Of a stretch of DNA of 64,000 nucleotides, positions 1-34,982 are shown piece by piece. Made by a program: the position numbers and the translations under genes. The notes under the pieces were generated by a model. It was not told the origin of the DNA. It did not search any database and saw only the letters and a list, made by a program, of their open reading frames with translations. This DNA is from Lamellibrachia satsuma (Eukaryota; Annelida; Polychaeta; Sabellida; Siboglinidae). Every line of letters starts with the position of its first letter. Within the stretch, counting starts at the first letter, position 1. Location: NCBI GenBank assembly GCA_033239005.1, contig BSQZ01000002.1, forward strand, positions 614,501 to 678,500. Reading direction: 5' to 3'.

Positions 1-64
1 CCTCCTCCTCCCTCCCTCCCTCCCTCCCTCCCTCCCCCTCCCTCCCTCCCCTCCCTCCCTCCCT
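1..64. repeat. CCCT/CCTC polypyrimidine microsatellite at window edge
   Basis: The first 64 bases are almost only C and T in imperfect CCCT steps. The array is cut by the window start, so its true length is unknown. Confidence 0.9.
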
Positions 65-232
65 GTCTGCATATGTGCAGTCTCGGTCTGCTCACGTTGT
101 AATGCTACGTGGTAGGTCAAAGCGTTCATCAAAATGTCCATTCTATGCCCGACACACTGCTGGTATTGGAAAACTGTGAAAGACATGGCTTCTCTCTCCC
201 TCCCCCCTCCCATCTCTCTCGTGCCATCTTAA

Positions 233-730
233 TTATATATAAACTTTTTCTGTAATCCTCATCGAACTTTCTGTATAGTTCCTCCTCCATTTACCTCGTT
301 GCTTTGTCCACAGTTCTCCCATGTAGCCGCCGTCTTCTTCTGTCCGTACAGTTGCTGTAATGTTGTATTCGGTTGTTCCCCATTCCCCTTGATCACTTCT
401 ATCACCTTGCATATCCCTCTCTTTTCTCCGATTGCTTTTGCTACTTCTTCCGTCCACCAAGTTTGTTTTCCTCGTTGATAAGTATGTCCCATTTCCAGAC
501 GTTCTGTCACACAGCTCATCTGCATGCTACTCCATCGACTTAAAAAAAAACTCTTCCATTCTTCTTCAACAGTTCCTATTGCCACTAGGGGTTTCTCATA
601 TTGTAATGTCAACCTCTCTTTCGATGCACCGCATGTGTCCCCGCTGCATTTCCACCATTTTATGGTCTTTTGTCCTAACTTTAAATTCATCACTTTCTTA
701 ATCAAATTATTAACTAAAACCAAGCAATGA
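233..730 (-). mobile_element. non-LTR retrotransposon fragment (linker before RT)
   Basis: On the minus strand a 154-residue open frame (723 to 259) has the arrangement of the stretch between endonuclease and reverse transcriptase in many LINEs: a basic run, then RGKQTWWTEEV followed by a Lys/Glu-rich helix. A second short frame overlaps it. No RT core is present, so this is an internal fragment. The family is not assignable by eye. It lies upstream of the kinase gene and points away from it. Confidence 0.5.
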
Positions 731-1229
731 TACTACAGTCCTCCACCTTCCACATTCGCTGCTTTCTCACTACCAGCATATCCAGTTCCGTCGTATGGTG
801 GCCATAATGAAATATACTTGCGATTAATGAGCCCCCCCCGTTGATAATCTTCTCGATGCCGTAGCCTAGGTCATTTAGGCTACCGTAGATGTCCTTTGGG
901 CTGATGCATTCTGTGTGTCACTGCGACCAACTTCGTGCCAGATATTTACAGAAAATAATAAAATAGCTTGCTTAAATGTATTGCTACATCAACATTTCCC
1001 AAATACGAAGATGTTTTAAATGTCCATTGTGACAAAATTCTCGCATTATCTTATATAAACCGGCTAAAGGAACGGAAATAAAAATGAAAGCGGGTACACG
1101 GACAATCACGTGACAGTCCAGGCCGTAATTTTTGGTGGAACATTTTTCAGGATCCAGTTTCGTAAGAGTTGTTCGCTCTTTCTTTGTCAAATTTTGTGTG
1201 ACACTCGGCGACTATAGTATGGCAGTATC

Positions 1230-22895
<21,666 letters not shown>

Positions 22896-22919
<24 letters not shown>

Positions 22920-23165
22920 GGACAACGTCCAGTGAAGTCAAGCAGAAAGTGAGGGCAATGTCCAGCGAAGTCAAGCAGAAAGTGAGGACAACGTCCAGCA
23001 AAGTCAAGCAGAAAGTGAGGACAATGTCCAGCAAAGTCAAGCAGAAAGTGAGGACAACGTCCAGCGAAGTCAAGCAGAAAGTGAGGACAACGTCCAGCGA
23101 AGTCAAGCAGAAAGTGAGGATAACGTCCAGCGAAGTCAAGCAGAAAGTGAAGGGACAACATCCAG
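22896..23165 (+). repeat. 33-bp minisatellite grown from the TAK1 reading-frame end
   Basis: About eight units near ccagcgaagtcaagcagaaa plus gtgaggacaacgt. The first unit lies in the last codons and stop of TAK1; the rest form the start of its 3' UTR. Because 33 is divisible by 3, one other frame is open across the array with an 11-residue period (SSEVKQKVRTT). I do not regard that frame as a gene. Confidence 0.95.
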
Positions 23166-24220
23166 GGTTTTGTTTTAGTGAGTTTAGAGATGGATTCACC
23201 AGTTCTATGATTGCACATTTACGGCGTATTTGAGACCTTGTACTTCCCTTCGAGTTGGACATCAGGTAAAAACGACCTGTGGCTGATACAGATGAAGTTG
23301 GGAGAACAAAACCTTGGTCATCTTGATTGACAGTCCGGCGCTCTGACCTCTGGATATAGCAATGGTTGATAAATATGCCATTAACTGTTAATAGGTCAGT
23401 TGTCTTCAAACAGCCTTGGTTGATGTCGTGAAGTATTTCTCTTTACACCCTGTGTGTGTTTTAATAGGAAATAATTAATTGGGAAGTGGTATCCAATTAA
23501 CCCTGAAATCCCACACGGTAATATTAAAAAACGGTGTGCCATTTCAGTGTGATTTTGTGAGGAAATAATGCATGTTTAATTTTGGCTCTTGGAAGATGGC
23601 ATGCTGAACATGTCTTGAGGGAGAAATTTTATTTTGTAAATACAAAAACTTAAATAATATTTTATGATGGCAAATTGCTAGTCTGAAACATGTCGCCCAA
23701 GCGAGACCTGTTAATCTGTGGCTGCCAAGTTAATCTATATCATGTAACTGCGATGTGTAAAGAAGATCATGTTTTCTACTATGCTAATTATTCAAGATGA
23801 TGTTACCAGATCTAATTGCACCATGTTTTTAAAAGAGTGGTGATTGTATCAACAGATTCGGCGTTGTTCACGCAGTGTGGGTAACTTGAAAAGTTATGGC
23901 TGTGTGTTCTGGTAAATGCAGGTTTCAGTGATATATTCAGTCCGAGAGTTCCATGTTATGTATGCATGGATGCGAACTGTTTACATTTTGTTCCATGCCG
24001 ATGTGGTGACGTGATACGATTTCTTACAACACTTTGCTATTGCTCTGCTCATTGGTATTACATACAGCATTTGCCATAGCAAGGCTGTCCTTGTAACTGT
24101 TTGCAGTTATGTCATGTAGCAGTGGACTATATCCAGGACGTTGTTGGTGCTACACACAATGTTACTGGTCACATTTAGTTGCACTCTAGCATTATTGTAT
24201 TGGAAGATCCACCAAATGCA

Positions 24221-24226
24221 AATAAA
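24221..24226 (+). terminator. MAP3K7: candidate TAK1 polyadenylation signal AATAAA
   Basis: AATAAA about 1.3 kb after the stop, upstream of a minisatellite, followed by GT-rich sequence (tatggtgatt, then tgttgtgttttg). Placement is by inspection only. Confidence 0.45.
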
Positions 24227-24339
24227 ATATGGTGATTTAGTACATTATGTTGTGTTTTGATTATATTGGGGGAGCACACACAGTAGAGTTAGATTGAGGC
24301 AGACACCACTGTGGCATACCCAGTGAGTTGGGTAAGGCA

Positions 24340-24835
24340 AGGACCACATACCAGCGTGTTGAATAGAGGCGGGGACCACAAGTCAGTGTGCGCTTGAGGC
24401 GGGGACCACATACCAATGTGTTGAGCTGAGGTGTTACCACAAACCAATGTGTTAGGTTGAGGTGTTACCACATATCAACGTGTTGGTTGAGGTGTTTTCA
24501 CATACCAACATGTTGGGTTGAGGTGCAGACGACATACCAACATATGAGGTGTTATTACATAACATGTTGGGTTGAGGTGTTACCACATACCAATGTGTTG
24601 GGTTGAGGTATTACCACATACCAGTGTGTTGGGTTGAGGTATTACCACATACCAATGTGTCGGGTTGAGGTATTACCATATACCAATGTGTCAGGATGAG
24701 GTATTACCACATACCAGTGTGCTGGGTTGAGGTGGGGACCACATACCAACATCATCAACATGTTGGGTTGAGGTGTTATTACACATACCAACATGTTGGG
24801 TTCAGGTGTTATTACATATCAATGTGTTGATATGT
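24340..24835 (+). repeat. about 31-bp minisatellite downstream of TAK1
   Basis: Some 15 units near ttgggttgaggtattaccac plus ataccaatgtg, quite diverged, with unit lengths of roughly 28-45 bp. Confidence 0.9.
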
Positions 24836-25360
24836 AAATAAAAAAGAACTGTAACATAAAATATATGTTTGCTTATCATGCAGATGCCTAAAATAATTAC
24901 TATGGTGCGTAAACGTTGATGCCAGTAATAAAATAAGATAAAATTTATTGCCATGTGTAGTCATTGCAGTAATACAATAAAAACATGGGAACGTATAATG
25001 ATGTTGGGTCGTACTATAACGTATACAGGACAATACACTCACATGCAGCAAACGGTATGAAAACAAACTAAACATCATACACAGTAAATGCACTCTTAAG
25101 AATAAAACCTTAACATTGACTATGTTGCCACTTAACATTCTCACTTTGTGTTTCCTGTTATATCACATAAATAAGTCCATTATAAAGCGAAATACATAAT
25201 TATCACTGTCAAGTAAAGATATGATTTAGGATATAAAATGAATAAATAACTTGGTATAAAATATATAAAATAAATAAATTAGGTATACTCAGTGAAATAC
25301 AAGTCGGAATGTCGTATTTGTATGTATTGCAGATGGGAACAAATTTTCACGTCTGTTTTG
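24836..25360. other. intergenic, nothing recognised
   Basis: AT-rich sequence with no protein, RNA or repeat signature that I can name. Confidence 0.5.
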
Positions 25361-25361
25361 A

Positions 25362-25580
25362 TAGGGCTTGGACGGCTACGGGATAAAAACTGTTGCTGAA
25401 CCTGCTGGTCCTAGTTTTGATGGACCTGAACCAGCGACTAGATGGAAGGGGCTCGAATAAATCATGGGCAGGAAGGGATGGGTCCTGAGAGATAAGACCG
25501 GCTCTTCTTAGCAGGCGCTGCTGACACAGTGATTCGAGACTGGGAAGGGATCTGCCGATTATTTTGGAAGCAGTATTTAC
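25362..25580 (-). pseudogene. LINE RT C-terminal fragment
   Basis: An uninterrupted minus-strand frame reads VNTASKIIGRSLPSLESL, then QQRLLRRAGLIS, then HDLFEPLPSSRWFRSIKTRT. This matches the end of L2/CR1-type polyproteins (family form: HPLFxLLPSGRRYRSI). No RT core is attached. Confidence 0.7.
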
Positions 25581-25599
25581 AACTCTAAATAAATAGCAT

Positions 25600-25870
25600 C
25601 AAACAAAGTATCATGCTATGGTTGGAGTTTGTTTGATGGCGGCCTTTTCAAATAGGGGTTTTGTTCGTAACTCAGTTATATGAATTGAAGTATACAAACA
25701 AAACACCAGTTTCGGGAATTTAAATTTTATTGCATGAATCATGTCAATATCATACCAGGCGGCGAGCTTCTCATTTACTATGTTGTTAGTACAGTTGTTT
25801 CTGCTGTTGTTAGTGCTACCCTCATTTCTCATTCAGCTGCTAGTCGGCTGTTACCGACACAGTGATTATC
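25600..25870. repeat. unnamed dispersed repeat, copy 1
   Basis: It shares with 26300-26480 and 28553-28740 the core ttttattgcatgaatcatgt and adjoining arms. One unit of the TACTGT-type motif follows. Confidence 0.75.
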
Positions 25871-25970
25871 TCCCTTCATAACGGATCATAAGTTAGGCGA
25901 GAAGGAGATACACACGGAGCACAGTCCGGTACCAGGACGATACATATAACGTATATAACGGCAGTTGTAA

Positions 25971-26019
25971 GGGTGTATCACCCTGATGAGTCCCGCCCTG
26001 GTCGCTGCGGTACACACCC
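25971..26019 (+). ncRNA. hammerhead-like motif lacking GAAA
   Basis: CTGATGA at 25983-25989 is followed by GTCC-cgccct-GG(T)C, a stem II of the usual form. Flanks GGGTGT-at-c-ACC and GGT-ac-ACACCC can pair as a stem I with an internal loop, as in natural type I hammerheads. The GAAA core and stem III are absent (GCTGC stands there), so it should not cleave. I read it as a deleted hammerhead relic. Confidence 0.4.
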
Positions 26020-26299
26020 AATGTTTGGCCGACGGCGTGTATAAATAGAATTTTTTTATTTAAATAAAAAATAGAATGATAGTAGCTTTCGAGTATGTCC
26101 GCCACATTGATGCACGAGTATCAGATAAATGGTGGAAAGAATAGGCATTACAATAGGATAAAACCAAAACAAGAACAAACGCCCCTGGTAAATGCACGCG
26201 TCCGAACAAATCTCCATGACATATTCTTGAATCCGCTACGATTTTGCACACTAGTTGTAAAGATCTGTGTAACATAAATATGCGGTTGCCTAAAATAAT

Positions 26300-27110
26300 T
26301 ATTGTGACATTCAGGCAATGAATAGCAACAACCAATGTATCAAACCATGGTTGTGTTTTGTTGGACGATGACTTTTCAAACCAGGGTTTTGTTTGTAACT
26401 CAATAATTTCTACATGAACCGAAATATATAAACAAAACAATAGTTTCGGGAAGTCTAATTTTATTGCATGAATCATGTCAATATTCCGACGACTTTCTCA
26501 TTTATTGTGATATTGTCAGCACACTTGCTACTGTTTTTACTGTTATTACTGTGATACTGTCAACACACTTGCTACTGTTATTACTGTTATTACTGTGATA
26601 ATGTTAGTACACTTGCTACTGTTATTACTGTCATACTGTTAGTACACTTGCTACTGTTATTACTGTGATACTGTCAGCACACTTGCTACTGTTATTACTG
26701 TTATTACTGTGATACTGTCAGCACACTTGCTACTGTTATTACTGTTATTACTGTGATACTGTTAGTACACTTGCTACTGTTATTACTGTGATACTGTCAG
26801 CACACGTGGTACTATGATACTGTCAGCACACTTGCTACTGTTATTACTGTGATACTGTCAGCACACTTGCAACTGTTATTACTGTGATACTGTCAGCACA
26901 CTTGCTACTGTTATTACTGTGATACTGTCAGCACACTTGCTACAGTTATTACTGTTATTACTGTGATATTGTTAGTACACTTGTTACTGTTATTTCTGTT
27001 ATTAGTGTTCTACTGTAGCGATTAATCTTATTATGTTATAGTTTTTATCGTACGATTAATGCTTCTCTTCGGCTGTTAAGATAATTTCTTATTCAGCTGC
27101 TCGTACGTCG
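26300..27110. repeat. unnamed dispersed repeat, copy 2, with expanded minisatellite
   Basis: The core ttttattgcatgaatcatgt is at about 26458-26477. From 26500 to 27010 there are about 15 units built from ttactgtgatactgtcagca plus cacttgctactgttattactg, with lengths alternating between about 30 and 42 bp. The right arm (ctactgtagcgattaatctt) matches copy 3. Confidence 0.85.
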
Positions 27111-27477
27111 GTAGGCATGCACCTGAAATATATATGTATAGGTCTTCACCGAAAGCTACAAACTTTGGTTGGCATGGAAGCATTGGCTTATCGGGTTTCC
27201 ACAACATGTGTGTACTAGTTTGGTTACTTTAACGTTGTGGGCCCTACATACTGATTTGTGTAGTATTTTGGTTACCTCCATATGTTAACAACTTTAACGT
27301 TGTTTGCCCTACATACTGATTTCGAGATTGGGAAATACTTTTGCTTTGATGCGTTTCTGAGCTCGGGTCTCCGAAGATTCAGGTGTATATTATGGGTCAA
27401 CAACACGTGACGGTGAAATAAACGCAGACGGCCACACATTGCGGATACACAACAGTGACGTCAGCTGAGGACACCTA

Positions 27478-27800
27478 GAAATATGTTTTTCTCACTCAAG
27501 AAAGATAGTAGAACTAGAGGACATGAGGTAAAATTAGTAAAGGATCAGTTTTGATTGGATACCAGAAAGTACTCGTTCTCACAGAGGACAGTAAATGAAT
27601 GGAACAAATTGTCTACGGATTGTATAACTGCTAGCAGCGTGAATATGTTTAAAACAAGGTTGGCACATTTCCCAGGAGGGCGGGTTACACTAGATGAAAA
27701 TTCGATGGACTCTCGATAAGCCAATGGCTTCCTTGTCCATTTGCCATCTGGGCCGTTGGCTTGGATGGCAAATCTTGTTAAATCTTGCCTTGTTAAATCC
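27478..27800 (+). mobile_element. CR1-like LINE 3' fragment
   Basis: Starts in the MFF-KK coding stretch, runs through the NEWNKL-type end and AGYT, then the 3' UTR with ctcgataagccaatggcttc and ends in ttgttaaatc repeats. Coding is shifted and stopped. Confidence 0.88.
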
Positions 27801-28147
27801 TGTATTCACAAACACCGTCAAGACGGCCATGTTGATCCCTCTGGCGAAAAACAAAATGTAGGCCTAAGCGACGAACAATAATGGACGCAATATGTACACT
27901 AAGGACAAAGGTATCCGTACATTCAGACTTCCCTGGGGGCCTCTTAATACATGATGTTGGTTCCGCGTAGTGTCATACTTTGATGCGTTGATATATCGCA
28001 TGACTGTCGAATACGTGAACATCTTTCACGTCAAACCCGCATTGCATGCAAACCCATTTACCTGATCGTAATTGGTATAGGATCAAAATCGTTGCCTATA
28101 ATGTAATCTATGTAATAATGTGATATACATTTACCTAAACATAAACA

Positions 28148-28552
<405 letters not shown>

Positions 28553-28553
<1 letters not shown>

Positions 28554-28740
28554 AACAGTTTGAAAGTATAATTTTATTGCATGAATCATGTAAATATAAT
28601 CTTAAGCTACGACTTTTTCATTTACTGTGATACTGTTGGTACACTTGCTATTGTTATTACTGTTCTACTATAGCGATTAATCTTATCATATGCTGTAGTA
28701 TTTATTGCACGCTTAATACTTCCCTTGTGCTCATCCCACT
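28553..28740. repeat. unnamed dispersed repeat, copy 3
   Basis: aattttattgcatgaatcat core at about 28569, one TACTGT-type unit (28622-28665) and the agcgattaatctta right arm, as in copy 2. The TA array sits at the position of tatataaacaaaacaatag in copy 2. Confidence 0.8.
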
Positions 28741-28921
28741 CATATCATTGATGAATGCTTGTTCTGTGGTTAACGGCGCCATCTGTTGGGTGTCTGCAGT
28801 AATGCCACCAATGAGTGTCTAGTTGATGCACATTTTACCATGGCATTTTACTTCTCAGAATTACAGAGCACTGTGTCTGCAAGCACATTACTCCAGTAAC
28901 AATGGCTTAGACCACAATTTA

Positions 28922-28975
28922 CAATTTAGTCATTTAGCAGACGCTCTTATCCAGAGCGACTTACAAGTGCATTCT
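28922..28975 (+). repeat. fragment with a widely dispersed repeat motif
   Basis: tttagcagacgctcttatcc plus agagcgacttacaagtg is a motif I recognise as interspersed in many fish and other aquatic-animal genomes. I cannot assign it to a named family from here. Confidence 0.35.
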
Positions 28976-29049
28976 ACCTAAGTTAGTAAAATAACTACAG
29001 GTCGCTATGATACCAAGCAAGTCTTTTCACAAAAAATAGGCGCTAATAA

Positions 29050-30250
29050 CCATTACAGTGCCTGAAAAGAATATTTTTTAAGAAGATTTTTTTCGGGGGG
29101 ATGACCAATATTCTTAGGGGAAGAGTCAGTGGTCATTTCGAACCCTGGTTAAAGCTACCGTTTAAACGTTGACGTACCAACTAATGTATATTATCGTCTA
29201 CTAGTACGGTGCCTTCATTATTAATACCAATAACAACGTCTCAATATCTGGATTCAAGCCTGCTATCCACAGTCTGATACCTGAGCAATACTTCTAGATG
29301 CATACAATCTGTGAATGTGCACCATCTAGACACGATTCGTACTCATTCTTCAAGGTAGGTATATATCGCAAGTCTCTGGCTCACCACAACAATTTAATTA
29401 GCTGATGGATATTCCACATATTGCTTCCTTTTATTAATTTACAAGATTTGTATATTCTAGCTGTGAAATACGAATATAAAAATATATGTATGGATAATAG
29501 TCAGGGTTTCTTTCTGAAAGTGAACGTAGTTTTAGGGAGTGTCAGGCCTTGACATTAAGCTTTTGTGGCCGAGTGGGCCAGTATATTTTAAAAGTTACTG
29601 CCAGTGGCCCGACAAAAAGTTACTGGCCCGACATTTTACTAGGATAAAACATTTTTGACAATCCGTGTCTAGTTACAGCTAATCATACTTGAAGGGCGAA
29701 CGGGAACTTATACTGTATATAATGATGGCTGTTACCATTGGGCTTTATTTATTTCAAATATAAACTTTTGGACTGAAGTACAAAGTTAGGGTAAACTTAG
29801 CTATCTGCGCCCTAGCGGGTTTCTGGGGTGTAGGTTGGGCGTTGTTATGACACCTAGCGGATAGTCTACGAACCTTCGATCTATATCGGCACGTCGAAGT
29901 AACTTCCTACGTCGAGGGGGTACCGCCATAGCCAATACGTATCGCACAGAAGAAAATAACGCGATATATCGGTAACATCGCACAACCCTAGTAAAATATA
30001 CACTTATACGGAGGCGTCTGCATGAGCTTTTAAGAAGTCCGGATGTCGTCGGTAGTAGCGACGACAAGCGGACTTTTGGTGAATATGATTACCAAAACAG
30101 TATGTCGACTGTGTCTGTAGGATGCGATAAATCGAAGTCAAACCGCACCAGAAAGAAACACCCTTGCATCTTCACGCCAGGATTGAAACGAAACACCTAA
30201 TTATATCAGCCAACGCACGCCCCTTCCGCAGCGTCACTGCAACTTGTATC
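29050..30250. other. intergenic, no gene recognised
   Basis: Short open frames only. At 29560-29640 a gtggcc-gag-tgggccagt segment partly recurs (aaaagttactg-cc-gtggcccgac), suggesting a small repeat. Confidence 0.5.
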
Positions 30251-30258
30251 GAGTTTCA

Positions 30259-32620
<2,362 letters not shown>

Positions 32621-32639
32621 TGTCTTTAATTCAGAATCA

Positions 32640-33340
32640 TCGCATGAAATTGATCATAAGAAGTGTGTCTGGTGCTGGACACTTGTTTCAGTGACTTCGT
32701 GGTCACTGGAGCAAATAGACCTTTTCTTTAGCATTTATCACCTTCTGTTCTTTTGGCTGGGTAGTATTCCTTGCCTGGCGTGTAACCACTTTCACGTCTA
32801 CCACACATTTGTTAGGTTCCTCTCGTTTTCTGTTCAAACCTATATCTACCATGCTTTCCTCTTTGCGTGTGATTCTTGTTTCACTTCATGTAGTTGTTTC
32901 ACATTACGCACGCACGATTGACATTTCGATTTTGTTTTGTCTATTGCGCATACTATCCTATGTATAACTAAAATAAGAATACAGACATTTAGTAAAACAT
33001 AATGTTTTCGTATTTTCATATATTTCACAGGAGTATCCCCATGGAAAGTCATGCCATATTCCATGTGAGTGAATATGGGTGCGGTTTTACACTGCTATAT
33101 TCAAGTTTGAAATGGGCATTGTTGACCTTATATTTGTGATTTGATAGCCACATATCAAAGCCTATATTTACACAAGTATCTTTATATCAAACTAACATGA
33201 CACAAATTGCCAAATCCAAGTTAGAAGTAGATGTCTTACTAGATCACACACATCTGAATAGCAATTTATTGATATCAACAGTGACTGCATTTACTAGCGA
33301 CGTCTTACTCTTACATTATGTAACTTTGGACGGTCGACGA
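32640..33340. other. intergenic, nothing recognised
   Basis: Possibly the gag side of the Gypsy element, but no motif supports it. Confidence 0.45.
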
Positions 33341-33354
33341 AAAGACGCACGACG

Positions 33355-33440
33355 TGTTCAACTATTGTACGTAAGTGTTCGCATAACGTGGCGGACAGTT
33401 GTACGTAATTGTTCGCATAACGTGGCCGACAGTTGTACGT
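33355..33440 (+). repeat. two tandem units of about 41 bp
   Basis: ttgtacgtaa-tgttcgcataacgtgg-cgacag occurs twice in a row, then a third partial ttgtacgtaac. Confidence 0.85.
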
Positions 33441-33592
33441 AACAACTACAAAGGTTCGTAGAAAGGGCAGTAGCGGGTGAATGTCGAACCAATAACTGTG
33501 GGGGTCGTAGATGAAACCTTGACAGTTTGACGCCCGAGATACAAATCGTCTAGAGGAGTAGAGTAACATACATACATGCACACGCGCAAGTA

Positions 33593-33596
33593 CACA

Positions 33597-33640
<44 letters not shown>

Positions 33641-33650
33641 CACACACACT
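33593..33650. repeat. (ACGC)n microsatellite
   Basis: About 12 perfect cacg steps flanked by CA-rich sequence. Confidence 0.95.
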
Positions 33651-34278
33651 TTATTTCGGCATGTATGCAATATTGAACAAAAAGGGATTATTATGGTTTG
33701 ACGCAGTGGACCGGTTTTACCTAAAATATACACTTTATTATCTAATTTTCAACATGTGTAACGACGATTGTTGAATGTTCGAAGTAAGCTCTATACAGGC
33801 CATTCGTTTACAAACAACACGGATAGATCACACTCCGCAAGGTGATTCTTAACAACAATGTATTGTGTCCAACAATAATTGCAGGTGTTTCAAGGGTTGC
33901 AGTTATATATATGTTATGCCAGACAACTATTTCTACTTGTCCATCATCGCTCCATGCCAGGTGGGTTTTCTACAATTACTAATTTTGTTAGGAAAGTAAT
34001 ACAACAACTGATAATTTACTTCGCATCTAGCATTGCTGAACAACTGTGCAATGTTAGTAGTTCTAGTAACTGTACCTATATTTATTAGCAACTAATAAGG
34101 CAAACGTCCAGTAAGTGTCTACCCAGATTTGACTTCAAAAATTTTATGTTTTACTGGTGAGTTTGTGCGTGTAATGATGTATGAACTGCTTGTTCTATCT
34201 CCGCACTTGTCTGCTCCTTCAAGCCCCTACGATGTGTGGTCTTTAGAATGGGTGGTTTTGTGTCGTACGCCAGATGAG

Positions 34279-34415
34279 TCATCCAGGGAATCTGCCGTTG
34301 AAGAGGAGACTCTTGGTCTGTCGGTCCCAGACGAAGAAGAGGAAGGGTCGGTTGGCGATGTACTTGACGATGCGTCGCCTGCGTCGAGGCTTGTTTTGCT
34401 GAGTAGCGGCAGTGG
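34279..34415 (-). pseudogene. serpin A, C-terminal fragment with polybasic reactive loop
   Basis: Minus-strand frame: TAATQQNKPRRRRRIVKY, then IANRPFLFFVWDRQTKSLLF, then NGRFPG and stop at 34281-34279. The NRPFLFF block is the serpin C-terminal signature. The Arg run occupies the scissile region of the reactive loop (copy B has CIVPRGRAAN there). Upstream of TAAT the serpin homology ends and CR1 3' DNA begins. With the leader at 40.3-40.4 kb this is taken as one gene (A) gutted by retrotransposon insertion and deletion. That link is inferred from order and strand. Confidence 0.85.
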
Positions 34416-34462
34416 ACAAGGAAGCCGTTGGCTTAACGAGAGTCCAACAATTGTTCACCTAG
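34412..34462 (-). mobile_element. CR1-like 3' tail fragment abutting the serpin A loop
   Basis: Minus strand reads ctctcgttaagccaacggct then tccttgtccact, the CR1 3' UTR motif, ending exactly where serpin coding similarity starts. Confidence 0.7.
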
Positions 34463-34982
34463 TGAATAGTCAGAAACAGTGGAATATTGGTTAGAATAAG
34501 TATTACTATTACACATATACTATATACACAAACTTCTTATAGACATGTATTAAGAAACTGTTCTGGTTAACTGAGGCAGTATTTTTCCCGGACTCAAATT
34601 CAACTAGCGATAATTGGGAGTTTGTTTACAGGTCGTAAATTAAACTGTTGTACCAATCTAACGTATACATTGTTAAATATATATTAGATTAAGTGATACG
34701 TTTACATAAATTACATACATAAGGTAATATATGACATAGTTGTAGTAAACATAGTAAAAAAGCAGTTAACAGCAGGATTTTAGCGTAAGTTTGTTTACAC
34801 AGATTTCGTTGTTTTGTTTACACAGTGTTCTCCATATTCGCTAGGTGGCAGGCTTTTTTGCTCGTGCGAGCTTAGTAGAAAAGACATAGTTAGCAAGTAT
34901 ATTAGTCGAAAGTGTTCTTTTGAACACAAAAACAGCCTTATTCAAAGCTAACGTAGCAATTAGATTAAGTATAAATGTTGTG

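Noticed and set aside
1..64. Telomere repeat
   Set aside because: CCCT/CCTC lacks the TTAGGG/CCCTAA period expected in animals.
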